From: Schistocephalus solidus
Lineage: Eukaryota; Platyhelminthes; Cestoda; Diphyllobothriidea; Diphyllobothriidae
Assembly (NCBI GenBank): GCA_017591395.1
Contig: WEDG01001007.1
Location: 372,001 to 436,000 of the forward strand
Reading direction: 5' to 3'
DNA: 64,000 bases
Every line of letters begins with the position of its first letter. Position 1 is the first letter of the stretch. Position numbers and translations under genes: made by a program. Below the pieces are notes generated by a model that saw nothing but the letters and a program-made list of their open reading frames with translations, was not told where the DNA came from and did no database searches. This document shows positions 59,136 to 64,000 of the stretch, piece by piece.

Positions 59136-59933
59136 TGTAACTCTTGCTCAAAAATACATTTTCTATGTGTAAGAGCGCAGATTCCATTGCAGCCATTTAA
59201 GTGTTCAGTGTATAGTTTTGAATTCCTCTCTTCATGATCAGACAGCAGAATAGCGCTTTTAAATGTTTCTTACCTTTTCAAATGTCAACCTCATTGGCTG
59301 GAAAATCTATGTGACAGTGGGGGCCATAGACAGCTGTGGGATTCTAGTCCAACATTGTTGCACGTGGTATGCCTCAACCGAAATAACCATAGTTGCTCAA
59401 GTGCACCTAGTTGCGTGTGCTCAAGATAGATAAATGTCTCAATTTCTAAATTAATAGAAATACGGCAGCCACCTAGAGAGCTGCAAAGCACTGGGCATGA
59501 AGTACACCTTTAACCTTGAACTATCTGTCGTCCCATTTTGGGTTTGGGACAGCATGCGATCGCATATACCCACCTTTTCGTGATGCTACCACAGAATATT
59601 ATGGTTGAACGTATTATTATGATAATTTAAAACTCGCAAATGACCGTTAAAATATCGATTCTATCATAATGAACTGCACTAATGAAACCAAGCTGACATC
59701 GATTGCGCTTCGCAAGTTTGTGGACCTGTTTGCAGAAAGTGGGACTACCTTCTATTGAAGTGGCGCGAAGGTTAATCGGAAAACCATTAATGTGAACTAC
59801 TTTGTTTTATACGAAACAAACCTCCCAAAACCGTATGATAGCAGCGAGAAAGGGCTGCGGCCCTACTGAGAACGAAGTCAATCAGGTGACATAATAGGGT
59901 GACTTACATCAACGCACATTTCTGACAGTTGCG

Positions 59934-60240
59934 GATGATCACCGTTCATATTTAAATAGCAAACATCGACATAGAAAACGTATGTCCACGCTTTAATATA
60001 TTCGTCAATCCCATTCCGTATGTTAACGCTTGTGAAATGTTGACTCCCATTTATAGTAAATTAAATGCTATTTCACGTCTCTATTGTCTGAATAGACTAG
60101 GACTTCTGTCCAGTTTTAACGCAATGCAGTTAATTGAGAACTGCCAGCAAAAGAACATTTTCCCTAAAAACCAGAATGTTTTTGCTGGCGTGGACATACC
60201 GGCGTTTTTTATTACTGCTGATCACATCTAATGCCTCAGA
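59934..60240 (+). pseudogene. Exon-like unit Q, copy 2 (most open)
   Basis: Open from 60,037 to 60,231: LTPIYSKLNAISRLYCLNRL, GLLSSFNAMQLIENCQQKNI, FPKNQNVFAGVDIPAFFI. The terminal NRHL block is missing because the copy is cut at 60,235 by the 5' piece of element 2. Confidence 0.45.
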
Positions 60241-60335
60241 GGGTTCCAAAATGATATTAAGTAAGTAAATAGTATCAACATTTTGCAAAAAACAGCAGGT
60301 GTAAGTAGACCATATTTTTACGAATCCAGTTCACT
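60235..60335 (-). mobile_element. Solo 5' end of element 2 family
   Basis: It matches 46,420-46,530 from 'tgcctcagagggttcc' to 'ccagttcactgg', with no RT sequence attached. A 5'-only piece is unusual, since such elements are normally 5'-truncated. Confidence 0.55.
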
Positions 60336-60339
60336 GGTT

Positions 60340-60572
60340 CAGTGTATGTTAAGGCATTTATTCACATATGTTAGAGTGTCTATTTGGCAAATATCAGAAC
60401 GGTAACATTTTCCATCTTTTCTGCGAAACAGAAAGATAAAATGATGCAGTATAAAGAGTTCATCTTAAATGTTTTATTTAAGATGTTCATGTTACGTGTT
60501 ATGGGGACATTTTTTAGCTTGCTTTTGATCAAGGAACATAATAGGAACATATTGTCAACAAATTCGAAATAA
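60340..60572 (+). pseudogene. Exon-like unit R, copy 3 (open)
   Basis: Open frame 60,384-60,572 contains KQKDKMMQYKEFILNVLFKM and FMLRVMGTFFSLLLIKEHNR. It is hydrophobic in the middle, possibly a membrane or signal segment. The corresponding copies at 47.8 and 49.5 kb are shifted. Unit Q follows at 60,653. Confidence 0.35.
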
Positions 60573-60652
60573 ATGATAGCAAATTACCACTGTTGGATCA
60601 CTGTTATATGACTTTATTGGGTGACTTACAGCAACGCAAAACTCTGTCAGTT

Positions 60653-61000
60653 GCGAACGATCACCGTTCATATTTAAAAGCACACATCTAACTAGTAGAA
60701 GAGGTTCCAACCGAAGTATGCACACACTTCAATATATTCGTCAATCACATTCTGCATGTTAACGCTTGTGAAATGTCAACCCTCACCTTAAGTAATTCAA
60801 ATGGTATAAGAGGTGTCTATTTTTTCAAAAGCATAGGAATCCTATCCACTTTGAACGCAATGCAGTAAATTAACAACTGCCATTAAAACAACATCTTCCA
60901 AAAGAACGAGAATGTTTAGGTTTGCATGAAAACACCGGCTAATAAAATTACTGTTGATATGACTACGGAGCTTGCGAACCGCCATCTGTAACATGACCAT
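60653..61000 (+). pseudogene. Exon-like unit Q, copy 3
   Basis: It reads EEVPTEVCTHFNIFVNHILH, NACEMSTLT, LNAMQ then a stop, INNCH, and MKTPANKITVDMTTELANRH with L and a stop. Early stops show decay. Confidence 0.45.
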
Positions 61001-61009
61001 ACCGATCTG

Positions 61010-62385
61010 TACATGTCATTGTAAGAACATTTGAGGAGAAAAAGATTATGTGGGCTTACGGTGATCATGATTCCAAAGACATGCAACTGTCATCACACGA
61101 ATGTAGTCCTAGTTTTCGTGAGAAAGAGGAAAAGAGGGAGTGTTATGGATGTCACGAAAATCTTCCATCCCTAAAAAATGATTCACACGCATGTCACCGG
61201 CCCTGAGCCCTTCGCTCTGTGCAACCAGCCGTGGACGTCCTCGGCATCGACAGTCCAATTGCCAGGTAAATAGTTTCTAATATTTCCAATTCGTCTGCCT
61301 TTTTATCTCAACTAGTTATATAACTAATAGCGTGTTCAAAGATGTCACGCTCCCGCTTACCTAATGAAACTGAATTGAACCAAAAACCAAACATTTAAAA
61401 ACAGACCAAAGGCTATACTAACTTAATATAAGAGGAATACATTTCAAAGACATGGTACAATATGTTTTACACCGCGTTATTTTACTTCTCAGAATGGTCT
61501 CAGTTTTAAACTTATGGAAAGTTTGTAGTATTACCTATATTGAGATATTTTACCTTGGACTAGCGAAAGTAACGCTGATAAGAGCAGTCGAAAATGAGTC
61601 AATTTAGCATAAGCAAAATACTTGTCTACGGTAATACCTATCCCTACAACATGCGCCAACCAAGGCTCGAACCTCGCCTTGTTGCTAAGACTAACGTAGT
61701 CTGCACGAACCCAGTCCAAGTTGGAACAATAAAAAATGTATTAATCATCTATGTAAATCTTGCACGAGATTATGCATGGCCCAGTATATTAGAGAGCCCC
61801 ACATCTGCCTAGTGACCATGAAGTATCAATCGTATTGACGGGGAGAAACGCGAGACATATAAATCAACATCTTTCAAATATATCGTAATCATGAGCACCT
61901 AATAAAATGGACAGATTTATCGGCTCGGGAATTTCATTTTAATCCGTACATGAATCCTTTTGGAAATGTCAGGAAATATAGAACAATGTTTTGAGACCAA
62001 AAATGACATTAATGTGAATCATAAACAAGGAGGTTATTTTGGGCTGAAGGGACCAATGCTCCACAGTAACGATTTTATTTTCGAAATGAACACTATATAT
62101 AAATGTATTGAAATACAGGCATCCCAAGTTATTCAAAAAGGAAAGACGAAATTATTTGGGAAATATGAAACTTTACTGCGTAACGTTTGAGACTGGTCAC
62201 TTAGCTCGTCAACAAACTGCGGTTCTGTACAGGAACGATTAATTAATTAACCTCGTTATGTGGTCATGCAAAATGCGAACCAGTACGCGTTGAGTGAATT
62301 TTGTCATCATGTCATGTTTGATTCTGTGCGTTTGAATTTGTCCTAAACGATTTAGTATGCGGCATCTAAAACGATATGCCGGTTG
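61010..62385. other. No gene recognised
   Basis: Frames at 61,594-61,812 and 61,960-62,190 (72 and 76 codons) have no motif, partner or splice context. Confidence 0.4.
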
Positions 62386-62389
62386 ATGC

Positions 62390-63560
62390 ATGCCTCATCT
62401 GAGTGCATTGCTTCCGGGAATTCACTGCCTTTTCTGGTTGGGCAGGTGCCAACAATCCGTGGTTTCTCCCATGCAAATGTATGCCCTGTTTCGAGTGTAT
62501 GCATGGCCACTTGGAATAAATGGTCTCGTCTTCTATCCGCTAACTGATGTTAGTGTAGGAGAGTTGAGACAGATTTCAGTCTGCCCACAATAAACAGCAT
62601 TACAACTAGAACATTGGATTTTGTAGACAACACCATTTTTATCAAGGTAACTAACTCTGTCCTTAGGGTGTACAAGCTGTGAACGTAAAATAGATGTAGG
62701 GTGGTGCGCTACTTGTATTTCGTGTTTTCTTAGCTGTCTTTCAACAATCTTTGAAACGATTATAATGTATGGTAGAGTTCACCAGGTCATTGTTTTTGGT
62801 GCATGGGTGGCCGTGTTGTTTGAAATACCTTTCTTTTTGGATTCTTGCCGCTTCAGGCGTTGATGCACGATGTCACGCGGTATCCATTTTTAGAGAACAA
62901 GTTAAAGAGGTATTTCATTTCTGCTCAAAAACTTTCTTCATTAGAGCAATGTGTTTGTGCTCGATTAAGAAAACTGACAACAGAACTCTTTGCTATAGAT
63001 ACGATGATTAATCTTTTAGTGTAGGATAACCTAAGAATATGTTTCTTGCGGTTACCTGAGGTGTGGAGTGATCCATCAGTTTTCCGATGTACAAGGACAT
63101 CCACAAATTTTAGTTGGCAATCAGCTTCCATTTCGAACATGAATTCAATTCCTGAAAAGGTGGAGTTTAGATTTTTGTGGAGCAGGTCCAGCAATTCTTT
63201 CTTGATGATGACAAATATATCATCGACGTATCACAGCCACAATTTTGGTTAAACACTAGGGAGAGCTATCGGTTCCAATATCTGCATTGCAGCTTCGGTC
63301 AGGAAGGCGGATATGGGTGACCCCATAGGGGCCCAGTTCATTTGTTGATAGCATTGGCCGGATACGGAAAAGTTGGTTTTTTACACAAAGGTCTAGGAGT
63401 TGGAGTAAAACATCGCCCGTACATCAGTGACGTAGGCCTGGAATAGTTCTTCGGTGCATGATCTCGCTAAATCAAGAGGGATCGAGGTGAAGAGCGAGAC
63501 CAAACGCAATGAAACCATTACCTCGTGTGTAACTGTGATTCCCTTTAATTTTTCTAGAAA
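62390..63560 (-). mobile_element. Penelope-like element: RT end plus GIY-YIG endonuclease, broken
   Basis: Minus-strand order: the RT piece NQLFRIRPMLSTN, then (63,194-62,925) LDLLHKNLNSTFSGIEFMFE, LKFVDVLVHRKTDGSLHTSG and LNRAQTHCSNEESF. Next the nuclease NGVVYKIQCSSCNAVYCGQT (GIY-YIG core), TGHTFAWEKPRIVGTC and EAMHSDEACINRHIVLDAAY. Frameshifts and stops occur between blocks. Family knowledge: these are the typical RT thumb and endonuclease of Penelope-like elements. Confidence 0.88.
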
Positions 63561-63569
63561 ACTTTTATT

Positions 63570-63915
63570 TTGTTACTAATACTGTTTTTGCTCCTACAAA
63601 ACATAACCATCATTACTACATGTCAAGTTCGACTTTCAACCACTATTATTAGTACTACTATTACTTAAACTGTTACTGCTGCTACAAATTATATTAATTA
63701 TTAATACTACTATAATTACTATTACTAATTCTACTACTACAAAACCTACTATTAATAATACTTATACCACTTATAATACTTACACTATTAAGTTAGCGAT
63801 GCAAACTTGCGTGGCATCTACTGCACACCCTCCATCTTCCTCTATCTTTCACCCATGGATAGAAAACATAAGGATAAGTTTTAGCGATGACAGGTGCAGT
63901 TAATCGAAAAGAGAA
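63570..63915. repeat. Triplet-rich dispersed repeat (copy 2)
   Basis: An ACT/ATT triplet run (63,630-63,790) is followed by 'ggcatctactgcac', 'aacataaggata' and 'acaggtgcagttaatcgaaaag', as at 4,690-5,045. The order is the same, so the microsatellite is part of the repeat. Confidence 0.7.
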
Positions 63916-64000
63916 CTAAACGGGTGCCGCGCGGTTTAAAATTTCTAGCAGCCAGAAGACCGACTTTTATCGAGTCTTTGCACTGAAAAAAACAGTCCAC

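Larger units (their letters stand above)
58085..61010 (+). repeat. Tandem array of Q-containing units
   Basis: Unit 5' blocks near 58,085 and 59,163 share 'gcgcagattcaattccagcc'-like text, 'catgatcagacagc' and 'taccttttcaaatgtcaa' (about 1.08 kb period). Q segments start near 58,806, 59,934 and 60,653. 'atgctacc' and 'attatgataa' blocks also recur. Copies differ by many small indels, so the array is old. Confidence 0.75.

Overview
The window looks like nuclear DNA of a large, repeat-rich flatworm genome. The evidence is small exons with GT-AG introns, no bacterial operons, non-LTR retrotransposons with CR1-like reverse transcriptases, Penelope-like elements with GIY-YIG endonucleases, tRNA-derived SINEs and long (TA)n tracts. 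A diphyllobothriidean tapeworm (Spirometra/Schistocephalus/Dibothriocephalus type) is my best guess for the source; this is inference from the repeat flavour, not a search result.

Region 3-31 kb is organised around a large imperfect inverted duplication. The left arm (about 9.73-21.03 kb) and right arm (about 22.67-31.16 kb) are reverse complements, separated by a 1.6 kb spacer filled with a SINE and a Penelope remnant. Each arm carries the same nine-exon gene (gene A) transcribed outward. The right copy (exons between 26,755 and 30,296, plus strand) can be assembled by eye into a 912-nt reading frame (303 residues). All eight of its introns are GT-AG and phase-consistent. It predicts a secreted, cysteine-rich, N-glycosylated protein of no family I recognise. 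The left copy (15,054 to 11,608, minus strand) keeps the same exon layout but has a lost acceptor, two 1-nt indels and a GC donor, so it looks like a pseudogene or an allele under decay. The terminal exon with its preceding intron recurs at 3.45, 11.63, 20.31, 23.34 and 30.27 kb, which implies an older tandem array (about 8.2-8.7 kb spacing) that was later folded by the inversion. A second exon with a signal-peptide-like start (gene B, 20.6/23.0 kb) sits nearest the centre of the palindrome.

At 31.16 kb, within a few bases of the right arm's end, lies an isolated exon of a 2-Cys peroxiredoxin with a short in-frame deletion. From 31.8 to 36 kb there are SINE copies and a Penelope RT scrap. From 36 to 41 kb lies one nearly full-length but broken CR1-like element on the minus strand. 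A second, smaller inverted duplication pairs 41.9-47.2 kb with 55.4-56.7 kb; its left arm is interrupted by a 4 kb CR1-like element and its right arm is the empty site. Two more copies of that element lie head to head at 49.9-54.9 kb. A tRNA-derived element lies at 55.05 kb. From 47.8 to 61 kb several copies of two exon-like units (R and Q) occur on both strands. The window closes with a Penelope-like element (62.4-63.5 kb) and a triplet-rich repeat also found at 4.7 kb.

The gene content is thus small: one apparently intact novel secreted-protein gene, its decayed twin, fragments of relatives, a peroxiredoxin exon, and many mobile-element remains.
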